In this document: positions 17,192 through 26,140 of the stretch, piece after piece
Numbering within the stretch: position 1 is the first letter of the stretch
Layout: each line of letters opens with the position of its first letter
Assembly (NCBI RefSeq): GCF_009729555.1
Contig: NZ_WODC01000005.1
Coordinates: 1-64,000 of the forward strand
Source of the DNA: Pseudodesulfovibrio alkaliphilus
GTDB lineage: Bacteria > Desulfobacterota > Desulfovibrionia > Desulfovibrionales > Desulfovibrionaceae
DNA length: 64,000 bases
Direction: 5' to 3'
Position numbers and translations under genes: made by a program
The notes under the pieces: generated by a model
The model's input: only the letters and a program-made list of their open reading frames with translations
Database searches by the model: none
What the model was told of the DNA's origin: nothing

Positions 17192-17614
17192 ATGACCGTT
17201 ACCCCGTCCGAGCTTTTCGCCCTGGCCTTGAGCCGCCACCGCCAGCCGTGGAACTTCACCGTCCAGCTCGCGGCGCTTGCGCTTTTCGGGCTGGCCCTGC
17301 TCCTGCACAGTTTCCTGGTCTTTGCGGCCGGGCTGATTCTCTTCGGTTTCGGATTTTTCGAACTGCCCCTGCCCGAGATGTCTGACGGGCGCTGGCGCAG
17401 AGTGGTCCAGGCCTCGGTGGAGTGGGAAAAGAACTGGTCCGTGCTGCCCTGGACCTTTGCCAAGTGGGCGGGGCTGTGCTTTGTGTTGCTGGCGTGCTGC
17501 CTGCTGGTATGGGCCCTGTGGACCCGCGATCTGGCCGTGCTGGCACTCTTCGTGGCCTTCGGCTACCTGGCCCGCGTGGTGGCCGAGAACCGGGCCGGGG
17601 GCATCGACCCATAG
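17192..17614 (+). CDS. Small membrane protein, unknown function
   Basis: The 140-residue protein has two pairs of hydrophobic segments, around residues 24-60 and 90-125, suggesting about four membrane helices. A tryptophan-rich loop sits between them (RWRRVVQASVEWEKNW). The ATG is preceded by GAGGAG. I do not recognise a family. It is divergent from pncC, and its stop codon is directly followed by an R2 repeat. Confidence 0.72.
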   Translation: MTVTPSELFALALSRHRQPWNFTVQLAALALFGLALLLHSFLVFAAGLILFGFGFFELPLPEMSDGRWRRVVQASVEWEKNWSVLPWTFAKWAGLCFVLLACCLLVWALWTRDLAVLALFVAFGYLARVVAENRAGGIDP

Positions 17615-17906
17615 AAGGCGGATGAAAAACGGCGAGCTGCTGTGGTTCGGTGACTGTAGGCGAGTCTTCGAGCCGTGCAGAAAACGTATTCAAAAAGTTC
17701 ACAAATCCGCAGGGCAGCGGGTTTGGACGGTGGCTCTGCCGACGCCCCGAGGGGGTGAGCCCCTGGACGGGGCGAATCAACTCCCCGCGCACAAAGAGTA
17801 CCCCTCTGCTCACATGTTTCGTAAGGCTGGAAGGCTCGCCGACGGCTCAAGGGCTTCGGCTCCGAACTTCTTTCGCGCCTGGCATCTCACCATTGTTAAA
17901 CAGTCG
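17615..17906. repeat. Intergenic repeat R2, copy 2
   Basis: It begins immediately after the preceding stop codon with a degraded left end (aaggcggatgaaaaacggcg) and ends near ttgttaaacagtc. The body matches copies 1 and 3: the gactgtaggcgagtcttcgag unit, the aatccgcagg segment, the gccgacgcc hairpin, and tttcgcgcctggcatctcacc. Together with the hairpin at 17944-17975 it accounts for the 430-base gap before the next gene. Confidence 0.8.
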
Positions 17907-17943
17907 ATTGAGAGATCGGCAGCGGCCATTTGGCTGTTACCAT

Positions 17944-17975
17944 CCGGCAACAGGACGCTTCAGGCGTCCTGCCGG
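17944..17975 (+). other. Leader hairpin upstream of the DVU0772-like gene
   Basis: An eight-base perfect stem (caggacgc with gcgtcctg, loop ttcag) is flanked by ccgg on both sides, about 70 bases before the next start codon. It has no T stretch, so it may be an RNA structure in the leader or a degraded terminator. Confidence 0.4.
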
Positions 17976-18043
17976 GCAAAATCATGGACGGGCGCGGCTC
18001 TGGATGGTACGTTGCCTGGACCCAAATTCATCTGGAGGAACAC

Positions 18044-18397
18044 ATGAGCGACGACACCAACGCCTGCAAGCAGTGGCTGAACGAAGTCAACTGGGACATG
18101 ATCCACGAGGACGCCGTGACCCTGTATCTGGAGTGGGGCAACAACAACTACCGCGATGCCATGCGTTCGCCCGTGACCCGTAGCGGCGAGTATTCCGTCT
18201 ACTTTGCCGTGGACACCTGGGAGGAGCCCAAGGTGGTGCTCATGCGTATGGACAATTACGGCTCCACCATTCTCTGCTCCAAGAAGCTCCCGGCCGAACT
18301 TTCCCGCAAGCTTCTCGACGACATCAAGGACATCAAGGGTATCCTGGAGCTGCCTTCCTACATCAAGGAGTGGCTGATCGCCGAGTTGGAAAAATAA
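18044..18397 (+). CDS. DVU0772-like conserved small protein
   Basis: The 117-residue soluble protein starts MSDDTNACKQWLNEVNWDM and has WGNNNYRDAMRSP near residue 32 and a C-terminal ELPSYIKEWLIAELEK helix. It resembles a family of short conserved proteins of sulfate reducers annotated by the D. vulgaris locus DVU0772; no function is known. The ATG has a GGAGG site. It is followed by a good terminator, so it is probably a single-gene unit. Confidence 0.7.
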   Translation: MSDDTNACKQWLNEVNWDMIHEDAVTLYLEWGNNNYRDAMRSPVTRSGEYSVYFAVDTWEEPKVVLMRMDNYGSTILCSKKLPAELSRKLLDDIKDIKGILELPSYIKEWLIAELEK

Positions 18398-18420
18398 CCC
18401 GGTCGGAACCGTGCGTTGGA

Positions 18421-18449
18421 GGGCTGTTCCGGTAAGGGAACAGCCCTTT
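18421..18449 (+). terminator. Intrinsic terminator after the DVU0772-like gene
   Basis: A ten-base perfect stem (gggctgttcc with ggaacagccc) with a six-base loop is followed by a short T run, 24 bases after the stop. Confidence 0.75.
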
Positions 18450-18571
18450 GCCGTCCATGCTTCCGGGGCCGGGGGAGCCGGGTTTTCCCTTTTCAGTCGG
18501 GCCGCTCTGGGGTAAGGGGAGTGGGCTTGGCGGCCGTGCCCGCCCATCACGCATACCACTTGGAGAAAGCC

Positions 18572-19753
18572 ATGAATATACCCAAAGGATATCGGTTCGC
18601 CGCCGTCCAGGCGGGGCTGAAGAAGCCGGGCAAGTACGACCTCGGCGCCATTGTCAGCGATGCCCCGGCGGTGGCCGCGGGCGTGTTCACCACCAACAAG
18701 TTCAAGGCCGCGCCTGTGCTGCAGTGCAGGGAGATGCTGGCCGGTGGCCGAAAGATGAGCGGCTTTCTGGTCAACTCGGGCCAGGCCAACGCCTGCACCG
18801 GGGAGACCGGCCGCGCCAACTGCCGCGAGACCCTGAATCTGGCCGCCAGGGCGCTGGGTGTGCCTGCGGACGAGCTGCTGCCCGCCTCGACCGGCGTCAT
18901 CGGCGCCCAGTTCGATCTGGCCAAGTGGGAGGCGGCAATGCCCGCCCTGGGCAAGAGCCTTGAAACCGGCACTCCCGAGCTCGTGGCCCGGGCCATCATG
19001 ACCACCGACACGGTGCACAAGCTGGCCCACGCGCACTTCGAGCTGCCCTCTGGCGAGGTGCGGCTGCTTGGTATGTGCAAGGGCGCGGGCATGATCAGCC
19101 CCAACATGGCCACCATGCTCAGCTTCATCCTCTGCGACGCAGATATCTCAACCGAGGCGTGGCAGACCATGCTGGCCGACTGCGTCAACCTGACCATCAA
19201 CCGGATCACCGTGGACGGCGACATGTCCACCAACGACTGCGTCATGGCCCTGGCCAACGGCGCATCCGGGGTGGCGGTGGAGAGCGAGGACGACTACATC
19301 GCCCTGCGCAAGCACCTGCTGGGCGTACTGGAGGAGCTGGCCTACAAGATCGTCATGGATGCCGAGGGCGGGACCAAGGTGGCCTTCATCCAGGTCTCCG
19401 GGGCCAGGAGCGATGCCGATGCCGAGAAAGTGGCCCGGGCCGTGGGCAACTCGCCTCTGGTCAAGACCGCGCTTTTCGGCTCGGACCCCAACTGGGGGCG
19501 CATCGTCTGCGCAGCGGGCTATTCGGGAGCGGCCTTCAACCCCGAGGATCTGGTGCTCAAGATCGGCGGCATCCTCGTGTTCCGCAACGGCACCCCGGAA
19601 CCGGGCGACATGGACGGACTGCTAAAACCGATCATGAAGGAGCGCGACATCGTTATCCATATTGACATCGGCGACGGGCCGGGCAGCACCCTGCTCCTGG
19701 CCTCGGACTTGAGTCGCGACTATGTGTCCATCAACGCCGATTATCGGTCATAA
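18572..19753 (+). CDS. argJ: Glutamate N-acetyltransferase/ornithine acetyltransferase ArgJ
   Basis: The 393-residue protein is a full-length ArgJ. The self-cleavage site is in PNMATML, with Thr181 becoming the N-terminal nucleophile of the beta chain. Other family blocks are GVFTTNKFKAAPV, NSGQANACTG, and DPNWGRIVCAAGYSG near the C-terminus. It transfers acetyl from N-acetylornithine to glutamate in arginine synthesis; whether it also uses acetyl-CoA cannot be read here. The ATG at 18572 has a TGGAGA site and fits the family's usual start. The HD gene follows 16 bases later. Confidence 0.95.
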   Translation: MNIPKGYRFAAVQAGLKKPGKYDLGAIVSDAPAVAAGVFTTNKFKAAPVLQCREMLAGGRKMSGFLVNSGQANACTGETGRANCRETLNLAARALGVPADELLPASTGVIGAQFDLAKWEAAMPALGKSLETGTPELVARAIMTTDTVHKLAHAHFELPSGEVRLLGMCKGAGMISPNMATMLSFILCDADISTEAWQTMLADCVNLTINRITVDGDMSTNDCVMALANGASGVAVESEDDYIALRKHLLGVLEELAYKIVMDAEGGTKVAFIQVSGARSDADAEKVARAVGNSPLVKTALFGSDPNWGRIVCAAGYSGAAFNPEDLVLKIGGILVFRNGTPEPGDMDGLLKPIMKERDIVIHIDIGDGPGSTLLLASDLSRDYVSINADYRS

Positions 19754-19769
19754 GGCAAGAGAACGTATC

Positions 19770-20384
19770 ATGGCTGACATGGACGGACGGGACAGACTCA
19801 AGCGGCTGGCGGATTTCTTCTTTGAATGCGGGATGCTCAGGAAGACGCCGCGAACGGGCTACCAGTTTTTGGGAACCGGCGCCGAGAACGTGGCCGAGCA
19901 CTCCTTCCGCACCGCCGTCATCGGCCACGTACTGGCCCGGATGGCCGGGGCGGATGTGGCCCGCACCACCTATCTGTGCCTGTTTCACGATCTGCACGAG
20001 GCGCGGACCGGGGACTACAACTACGTCAACCGCATCTACAACTCGTCCACGCGGACCCTCGCGCTCGAACATGCCCTCAAGGGCACCGGGCTGGAGGAGG
20101 ACGTGCTCGGCTACTGGCAGGAACTTGAGGAGACCGCCACCCTGGAGGCGCGGCTGGCCCAGGACGCGGATCAGCTCGACTTTATCCTCAATCTCAAGGA
20201 ACAGGCCGATCTGGGCAATCCCTACGCCGCCAAGTGGCTCGAAATTGCGGTGCAGCGGGTGCGCACCGAATGGGGCCGCGAGCTGGCCGAGACCATCGCG
20301 GTCACGGACCATACGGACTGGTGGTTCCTCGGTCCCGACCCCGCCTGGTGGGAGCGCAAGAACGGCAGCAATGCCAAGAAGTGA
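19770..20384 (+). CDS. HD-domain phosphohydrolase (YfbR/HDDC2-like)
   Basis: The 204-residue protein has an HD fold with metal ligands in ENVAEHSFRTAVIGH (first His), FHDLHEARTGD (HD pair) and a distal Asp in AQDADQLDF. This arrangement matches the HDDC2/YfbR group, which remove phosphate from deoxynucleoside 5'-monophosphates. The ATG lies 16 bases after argJ and the two genes are probably cotranscribed. The exact substrate is inferred from the family. Confidence 0.85.
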   Translation: MADMDGRDRLKRLADFFFECGMLRKTPRTGYQFLGTGAENVAEHSFRTAVIGHVLARMAGADVARTTYLCLFHDLHEARTGDYNYVNRIYNSSTRTLALEHALKGTGLEEDVLGYWQELEETATLEARLAQDADQLDFILNLKEQADLGNPYAAKWLEIAVQRVRTEWGRELAETIAVTDHTDWWFLGPDPAWWERKNGSNAKK

Positions 20385-20429
20385 TCCTGGGAGGATTTCA
20401 CGATTATTCTCTGTCCCGGCCTGTTTGCC

Positions 20430-20457
20430 TTGCCGTTTGATGAGATTTTAGTTAAAT
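20430..20457 (+). promoter_or_regulatory. Possible promoter of the mla operon
   Basis: TTGCCG and TTAAAT are separated by 16 bases in an AT-richer patch 130 bases before mlaE. The match to the housekeeping consensus is only moderate. Confidence 0.3.
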
Positions 20458-20589
20458 AGCTTGATCCAAGGTTTTTCAGGCGGGTTTGGCGGAGATTCCG
20501 AGGGCTGTTTCCAGAGGATTCTTCAGGAAACCTGAGGGTGTAGTCAAGACAAGGGCCCCTGTTCCGGGCGCCTGGGGGTGGAGTCATAC

Positions 20590-21396
20590 ATGGCCGAAAA
20601 GGCGCAGGGCGGAACCTTTTCCTTGGCCCTTCCGGGCCGGGCGTTCGGGAGGATGCTGGATGAGCTGGGAGGACTTTTCCTGTTCTTCCTGCAAGCCGTC
20701 GCGCTCATGTTCGCCGGGTGGGGCCAGTTTGCCAAGACCGTCCGCCAAGTGTATTTCATCGGCGTCCAGTCGGTCACGGTCATCGCGCTGATCGGCCTGT
20801 TCACGGGCATGGTCATGGGCATGCAGCTTTACTATGCCCTTTCTGTCTTCGGGGCCGACGGCTTTCTGGGCACGGGCGTGGCCTTGTCCATGGTACGCGA
20901 GCTGGCCCCGGTGCTGACGGCCATCATGCTCACGGGCCGGGCCGGGTCGGCCATGACCGCCGAGATCGGCGTCATGCGCATCTCCGAACAGATCGATGCC
21001 CTGACCATCATGGACATCAACCCCATGCGCTATCTCGTGGCCCCCAAGATGGCCGCCTGTCTGATCAGTTTTCCCATCCTGACCGCCTTCTTCAATCTCA
21101 TCGCCCTGTGGGGCGGCTGGCTCACCGGGGTCAAGCTGCTGGGGGCCAATGAAGGCGTGTACTGGTCCCGGGTTCAGGGCTCGCTCGACTGGAGCGACAT
21201 TGAGGGCGGGTTCATCAAGTCCCTGGTCTTCGGGGTGCTGGTCTGCGCCATCTGCTGCTTTGAGGGCTACAACACCCACACCCGTTCGGGCCGCGCAGGC
21301 CCCGAGGGCGTGAGCCAGTCCACCACCAGCGCGGTGGTCAAGTCCTGCGTCGTCATTCTCGCGGCGGACTATGTCCTCACGTCGCTGCTTTGGTAG
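20590..21396 (+). CDS. mlaE: MlaE-type lipid ABC transporter permease
   Basis: The 268-residue protein has about five or six membrane helices and the conserved permease block VRELAPVLTAIMLTGRAGSAMTAEIG split over residues 98-125, followed by INPMRYLVAPKMAA. This is the inner-membrane permease of the Mla/MCE phospholipid transport system. The ATG was chosen over an in-frame GTG twelve bases upstream because TGGAG is at the right distance. It heads the run mlaE-mlaF-mlaD-mlaC-mlaA, with an eight-base space to mlaF. Confidence 0.93.
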   Translation: MAEKAQGGTFSLALPGRAFGRMLDELGGLFLFFLQAVALMFAGWGQFAKTVRQVYFIGVQSVTVIALIGLFTGMVMGMQLYYALSVFGADGFLGTGVALSMVRELAPVLTAIMLTGRAGSAMTAEIGVMRISEQIDALTIMDINPMRYLVAPKMAACLISFPILTAFFNLIALWGGWLTGVKLLGANEGVYWSRVQGSLDWSDIEGGFIKSLVFGVLVCAICCFEGYNTHTRSGRAGPEGVSQSTTSAVVKSCVVILAADYVLTSLLW

Positions 21397-21403
21397 GGGA
21401 GTC

Positions 21404-22264
21404 ATGGGTAACGCACCGAGCATCCGCCTGGAGGGGCTGACCATTGGGTACGGCAGCAGGATAGTGGCCGAAAACCTGGACATCGAGTTTCCGGGCGGCA
21501 AGCTGTCCATGGTTGTCGGGGGCTCGGGCTCGGGCAAGTCAACGCTGCTCAAACACATCCTCAAGCTTCAGCCCATCGGCAAGGGCAGGGTGTTTATCGG
21601 CGGTCACGACATGAGCGCAGTCTCCGACCGGGAGCAGCGTTGCATCCGCCAGCGCACCGGGGTGCTCTTTCAGGACGGGGCGTTGCTCGGCTCCCTGCGG
21701 CTGGGCGACAATATCGCCCTGCCTCTGCGCGAACACACGCGGTTGACCGAGAGCGAGATCATGCGCATCGTGCACGACAGGCTGGCCATGGTCGGCCTTG
21801 ACCACGCCGCGCATCTGTTTCCCAACGAGCTTTCCGGCGGCATGCGCAAGCGGGCCGGTCTGGCCAGGGCCCTGGTCATGGACCCGCAGATGCTCTTTTG
21901 CGACGAGCCGACCTCGGGCCTTGATCCGGTCATGTCGGCCGAGCTGGACCAACTGATGCTCGAGATGATGTGCCAGTTCGACATGACCATGGTGGTGGTC
22001 ACCCACGACCTGCGGAGCATGCACGCCCTGGCGGACTTCGTGGTGGTGCTCGGCGAGGGGCGCAGCCTCTTTCAGGGCACCATCAAGGAGCTGGATGCCA
22101 CCAAGGACCCCTACCTGCGACGGTTCCTGGACCGCTCTGCCGGGGAGCGGGCCACCTCGCGCCTGACCCTGCCGCCCATCAGCCAGGACAGGATGAAACT
22201 CGACTGCGCCGACATTCTGGGCGCAAAAGCCACAGGCCGAAAGGATGGACGATGTTCAAACTGA
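21404..22264 (+). CDS. mlaF: MlaF-type ABC transporter ATPase
   Basis: The 286-residue ATPase has Walker A GGSGSGKST near residue 36, an ABC signature with the MlaF-type sequence LSGGMRKRAGLARAL near residue 145, Walker B MLFCDEPTSGLDP and the His switch VVTHD. It energises phospholipid transport with MlaE and MlaD. A C-terminal tail of about 35 residues extends beyond the ATPase core. Its end overlaps mlaD by 13 bases, suggesting coupled translation. Confidence 0.95.
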   Translation: MGNAPSIRLEGLTIGYGSRIVAENLDIEFPGGKLSMVVGGSGSGKSTLLKHILKLQPIGKGRVFIGGHDMSAVSDREQRCIRQRTGVLFQDGALLGSLRLGDNIALPLREHTRLTESEIMRIVHDRLAMVGLDHAAHLFPNELSGGMRKRAGLARALVMDPQMLFCDEPTSGLDPVMSAELDQLMLEMMCQFDMTMVVVTHDLRSMHALADFVVVLGEGRSLFQGTIKELDATKDPYLRRFLDRSAGERATSRLTLPPISQDRMKLDCADILGAKATGRKDGRCSN

Positions 22265-22698
22265 ATAAGGAAACCGCCGTCGGACTCTTTGTGCTCGTCG
22301 GGCTGATCTCCATCGCCTACATGAGCATCAAGCTGGGCAATGTCCAACTCTTCACGGACAGGTACTATACCGTTCATGCCGATTTTTCGGACGTTTCCGG
22401 CCTCAAGGTCAACGCCCCGGTGCAGATGTTCGGGGTGGACATAGGGTTTGTCAAGGGCATCGTCCTGGACCAGGACAAGGGCATGGCCAGGGTGACCATG
22501 ATGATTGACCGCAAAGTCCAGCTGACCGATGACGCCATTGTCGGGGTCAAGACCAGCGGCCTGATCGGCGACAAGTTCCTCAAGATCGCTCCGGGCGGCC
22601 TGGGGGATCCCATCGGTGACGGGGACGCTCTCTTCGACACCAATCCGGCCATCGACCTTGAGGATCTCATCAGCAAATTCGCCTTTGGAAAGGTGTAA
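22252..22698 (+). CDS. mlaD: MlaD-type MCE-domain protein
   Basis: The 148-residue protein has a single N-terminal membrane helix (residues 9-27) and one MCE domain, with DVSGLKVNAPVQMFGVDIG near residue 45 and KTSGLIGDKFLKI near 102. MlaD forms a hexameric ring in the periplasm that binds and passes phospholipid. It is shorter than E. coli MlaD (183), lacking much of the C-terminal tail. It starts inside the end of mlaF. Confidence 0.93.
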   Translation: MFKLNKETAVGLFVLVGLISIAYMSIKLGNVQLFTDRYYTVHADFSDVSGLKVNAPVQMFGVDIGFVKGIVLDQDKGMARVTMMIDRKVQLTDDAIVGVKTSGLIGDKFLKIAPGGLGDPIGDGDALFDTNPAIDLEDLISKFAFGKV

Positions 22699-22725
22699 AC
22701 GCAAACGACGCAACAGGACGGATTT

Positions 22726-23376
22726 ATGCTCTTCAAGCGACTGGTTCTTCCCATGTTCCTCGTCTGTGTATTCTCGGCCCCGGTGCATGCGGATGCTTCG
22801 CAGACGCCCACCGACAGGGTCAAGGCGGGGGTGGAGCTGCTCATCTCGGTGTTGAGCGACCCCAAGGCACAGGACCCGGCTTACCACGAAGAGACTGTGC
22901 GGAAGCTGCGCGAAGAGGCGGAAAAGTTTATTGATTTCAAGCTTGTGACCATGTTTTCAGTGGGCAGGCCCTGGACCGCCATGACCCCGCAGATGCAGGA
23001 CGATCTGACCGAGGCGTTTGTGCAGCTCCTTGAACGGACCTATCTCAGGAGAATTCCGGCCTACGGAGGCCAGGACGTGAAGTATACCGGCGAGCAGGTG
23101 GAGGGCAACCGGGCCAAGGTGTTCACCGAGCTCGTGGACAAGGACAAGAAAATAATAGTTGAATTTCGGTTGAGAATCGTTCAAGACCTATGGATGATAT
23201 ACGATGTGGTCGCCGAGGGCGTGAGCTTGGTGGCCAACTATCGAAGCCAGTTTTCACAGGTGCTGAATTCCGGAACCCCCGAAGACCTGTTGAAGCTGAT
23301 ACGCGAACGGATCGAGAAACTGGACAGCGGCCAGGATGACGGGAGCCAGGACCTGGCTGTGCCGCAACAGGGATAG
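22726..23376 (+). CDS. mlaC: MlaC-type periplasmic phospholipid-binding protein
   Basis: The 216-residue protein has a signal peptide (residues 1-23, ending VHADA) and the tolerance-to-toluene/MlaC layout: KFIDFKLVTMFSVGRPW near residue 70, LLERTYLRRIPAY, and WMIYDVVAEGVSLVANYRSQF near 160. MlaC shuttles phospholipid between the MlaA outer-membrane component and the MlaFED complex. It follows mlaD by 27 bases and precedes mlaA by 8. Confidence 0.93.
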   Translation: MLFKRLVLPMFLVCVFSAPVHADASQTPTDRVKAGVELLISVLSDPKAQDPAYHEETVRKLREEAEKFIDFKLVTMFSVGRPWTAMTPQMQDDLTEAFVQLLERTYLRRIPAYGGQDVKYTGEQVEGNRAKVFTELVDKDKKIIVEFRLRIVQDLWMIYDVVAEGVSLVANYRSQFSQVLNSGTPEDLLKLIRERIEKLDSGQDDGSQDLAVPQQG

Positions 23377-23384
23377 GCGCGACA

Positions 23385-24227
23385 ATGACCGCACGGATTG
23401 CAGTCTGCCTCATGGTGACGGCCCTTCTCCTGATGGGGGGAGGGGGTGTCTTTGCTTCGGATTCCGGCCAGGGTTCCTTCAGTGTGGCCCAGCTCACGGA
23501 CATGCGCGGAGCCGGAGCCGCCTCTGACGCCAAGACCGCCGAGACATCCGGCGACTACGACGATTTTGACGACTTCGACGAATACGGCGATGCCGAAGGG
23601 CAGCTTGTGGCCGACCCCTTCAAGGGGTGGAACATGGTCTGGTTCCACTTCAACGACGCCATGTACCACGGGGTCTTCAAGCCCGTGGCCACCGGATACG
23701 CCTGGGCCATTCCCGCGCAGCCCCGTCAATGGGTGCGAAACTTCTTCACCAACATGCTTTTCCCGGTCCGCTTCGTGAACAACATCTTGCAGGGCAAGTT
23801 CGACGCGGCCTATATGGAAACCTCCAAATTCCTTGCCAACACCAGCTGGGGTCTGCTCGGCTTTGCCGATGTCACCTCGGGCATGAAGCGCAACTGGACT
23901 CCCGAGCGGCCGACGGCCGACGGCTTTGGCCAGACGCTGGGCAAGGCCGGTTTCGGCCATGGCGTGTACCTGGTCTGGCCTTTCCTTGGCCCGAGTTCCG
24001 TTCGCGAGTCTGTCGGCTGGGTGGGCGACACCCTGCTCGACCCGGTGACGTACGCCGACCTGACCTTTATCGAGATGGTCGCTGTGCGCGCCTACAAGAA
24101 CGTCAACCAGCTTTCCCTCGAACTCACGGGTAACGAATACGAGACCCTGACCGAGGGCGCCATCGACAAGTACGCCGCCGTGCGCGATGCCTACATTCGC
24201 TTCCGGGCCAAGAAGGTCAGGGAATAG
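23385..24227 (+). CDS. mlaA: MlaA (VacJ)-type outer-membrane lipid transport protein
   Basis: The 280-residue protein has a signal peptide (about residues 1-25) and the MlaA core: DPFKGWNMVWFHFNDAMY near residue 75, RFVNNILQGKF, and GFGQTLGKAGFGHGVYLVWP near 180. No cysteine follows the signal peptide, so it would not be lipidated, unlike E. coli MlaA. An acidic Asp/Glu stretch (residues 52-66) lies between signal and core. It closes the mla set, which here includes mlaA in the same operon and lacks a separate MlaB STAS gene. Confidence 0.92.
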   Translation: MTARIAVCLMVTALLLMGGGGVFASDSGQGSFSVAQLTDMRGAGAASDAKTAETSGDYDDFDDFDEYGDAEGQLVADPFKGWNMVWFHFNDAMYHGVFKPVATGYAWAIPAQPRQWVRNFFTNMLFPVRFVNNILQGKFDAAYMETSKFLANTSWGLLGFADVTSGMKRNWTPERPTADGFGQTLGKAGFGHGVYLVWPFLGPSSVRESVGWVGDTLLDPVTYADLTFIEMVAVRAYKNVNQLSLELTGNEYETLTEGAIDKYAAVRDAYIRFRAKKVRE

Positions 24228-24237
24228 CCCGAGTTCC

Positions 24238-24717
24238 ATGAAGATAGCGGTCATTTCCGATACCCACCTGGGCGACCCGCCCGCGTGGCTCCATCGGGTT
24301 TACGAGCAGTGGCTCGACCCGGCCGATGTGCTTGTTCACTGCGGCGACATCACTTCCTACAAGGTATGGGCTTATCTCTGCCGCCATCAGCGTTTCTTGT
24401 GCGTACGAGGCAATTGCGACTGGGACGCCCTGCTCGCGCAGGAGTTGCAGCCCATGCTCTCGGCCTCGGTCGGCCCGCTGACCCTGGGAGTGGCCCATGG
24501 CTGGGGGCCGCGCTCCCAGGTGGCTGCCACCGTGGTTCACGCCTTTGGGTCTGACCACGACCTGATCTGCTACGGCCACACGCACCGCCGCGACTGGTCC
24601 GAGGTGGACGGGGTGCAGGTTGTCAATCCCGGCTCCCTGGGCGAGGCCGGCTCCCTGGCCTGGGTCACGGTTGACGAAGACGGAGCCATGGACTGCCGCT
24701 TCATCGACGCCTTCTGA
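24238..24717 (+). CDS. Metallophosphoesterase, YfcE/MJ0936 family
   Basis: The 159-residue protein has the full metal-site set: ISDTHLGD at the start, HCGDITSY near residue 36, RGNCDWD near 61, VAHGWG and CYGHTHR near 115. The family comprises small manganese-dependent phosphodiesterases of uncertain natural substrate. It follows mlaA by 10 bases on the same strand and may be the last gene of that transcript, although a role in lipid transport is not implied by the family. Confidence 0.9.
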   Translation: MKIAVISDTHLGDPPAWLHRVYEQWLDPADVLVHCGDITSYKVWAYLCRHQRFLCVRGNCDWDALLAQELQPMLSASVGPLTLGVAHGWGPRSQVAATVVHAFGSDHDLICYGHTHRRDWSEVDGVQVVNPGSLGEAGSLAWVTVDEDGAMDCRFIDAF

Positions 24718-24889
24718 TCCTTTGACGCCGCCCGAGCGGTCTCCTTTTCCTCCTGATCCCTTGCCGACCGATTCGGCCCGAAACCCCGGTGCCATGGGCG
24801 GTCGGTGCTGCTGGCCGGCGACCACGGATTTCCCCTCCCGTCCGAACAGCCCTGTTGCACTTTTGTTTCAGTAATGGCATGGATTTGCT

Positions 24890-26140
24890 GTGCTGATAAT
24901 ATTGAAACGCCTCTTTGGCGCGGGAGTTCTGGGCGTCCTGGCCTGCTGCCTGCTCCTGGCCCGACCGTGTCTGGCGCGGGAACCGGGCGAGCTTGTTTTC
25001 GGCATGTCCGCCCCCTTCACCGGGGTCAATGGCGAGATGGGCATAGAGTTCTATCGAGGGCTCATGGCCTACATCGAGCATTTCAACCGGGACGGGGGGG
25101 CCTCTGGCTGGACCATACGGGTGCTGCCCGCCAATGACGGCTACAATCCCCAGCCGTGCTTTACCAACACCGTGGAGTTCGTCACCCGCGACGATGTCTT
25201 TGCCCTGTTCTCCTACGTGGGAACACCCACTGTGGCCCACATCCTGCCCCTGCTGCGGAAATACAGCGAGCGCCACATCTATCTGCTCTTTCCCCTGACC
25301 GGGGCCGAGCCCATGCGCACAGAGCCCTTCGGCCGCCACGTCTACAACCTGCGCGCCTCCTATTTTCAGGAAACGGCAGGGCTGGTGGATCATCTGACGG
25401 CAGCGGGACGCAGGCGCATCGCGGTTTTTTACCAGAATGACGCCTACGGACGAACCGGCTGGGACGGTGTGCGCCGCGCCCTTGAACGCCATGGCGAGCG
25501 GATTGTCGCGGAAGCGGCCTACACGCGGGGCGATTCCTTTGCCCACGATTTTTCCGCCGAGGTGGACCTGATAATGGCGGCTCGGCCCGATGCGGTCATC
25601 TGTATCGGCACATATGCGTCCCAGGGGGCCTTTATCCGGTCCATGCGCGACAAGGGCCACGACATCCCTGTGGCCGGGGTCTCCTTTTCCGACAGCGACA
25701 AGATGGTCGAGCTGCTGATGCTTGAGGAGCGTCGTTCCGGGCGCAGATACACGGACAACCTCATCTGCTCCCAGGTAGTGCCCTGCTATGAGGACACGTC
25801 CCTGCCCGCTGTTCGTTTCTATCGGGAGCTGATGGACAATTACCGGGGTGAGCCCCTGGCAGCCGGGCAGGGATACACGCCAAGGCGCTTCAGCTATGTC
25901 AGCTTCGAGGGGTTCCTCAACGGAATCATGCTCGGCGAAATAGTGCGCCGCATGGCCGATGATCCGAGACGGGCGCGCATTCCCGAGGTGATGGAGTCCC
26001 TCATTGACCTGGACATCGGCATCGGCGTTGCGGTCAGCTTCGGTCCCGGACGGCGGCAGGGGCTCGACGCGGTCTATTATACCACCGTGGTGGACGGTCT
26101 GTTTCAGCCGATCCGCGACTGGTCGGAGTGGCGGCGATGA
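24890..26140 (+). CDS. Periplasmic substrate-binding protein, branched-chain amino acid type
   Basis: The 416-residue protein begins with GTG, has a signal peptide (about residues 1-29, ending PCLA) and a type I periplasmic binding fold: [34 protein letters not shown], and [17 protein letters not shown]. This matches Leu/Ile/Val- or urea-type solute receptors. No permease or ATPase genes follow; instead its stop overlaps the start of a membrane GGDEF-EAL protein (ATGA), so it probably presents a ligand to that receptor. The ribosome site before the GTG is weak, so the start is not certain. Confidence 0.85.
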   Translation: MLIILKRLFGAGVLGVLACCLLLARPCLAREPGELVFGMSAPFTGVNGEMGIEFYRGLMAYIEHFNRDGGASGWTIRVLPANDGYNPQPCFTNTVEFVTRDDVFALFSYVGTPTVAHILPLLRKYSERHIYLLFPLTGAEPMRTEPFGRHVYNLRASYFQETAGLVDHLTAAGRRRIAVFYQNDAYGRTGWDGVRRALERHGERIVAEAAYTRGDSFAHDFSAEVDLIMAARPDAVICIGTYASQGAFIRSMRDKGHDIPVAGVSFSDSDKMVELLMLEERRSGRRYTDNLICSQVVPCYEDTSLPAVRFYRELMDNYRGEPLAAGQGYTPRRFSYVSFEGFLNGIMLGEIVRRMADDPRRARIPEVMESLIDLDIGIGVAVSFGPGRRQGLDAVYYTTVVDGLFQPIRDWSEWRR

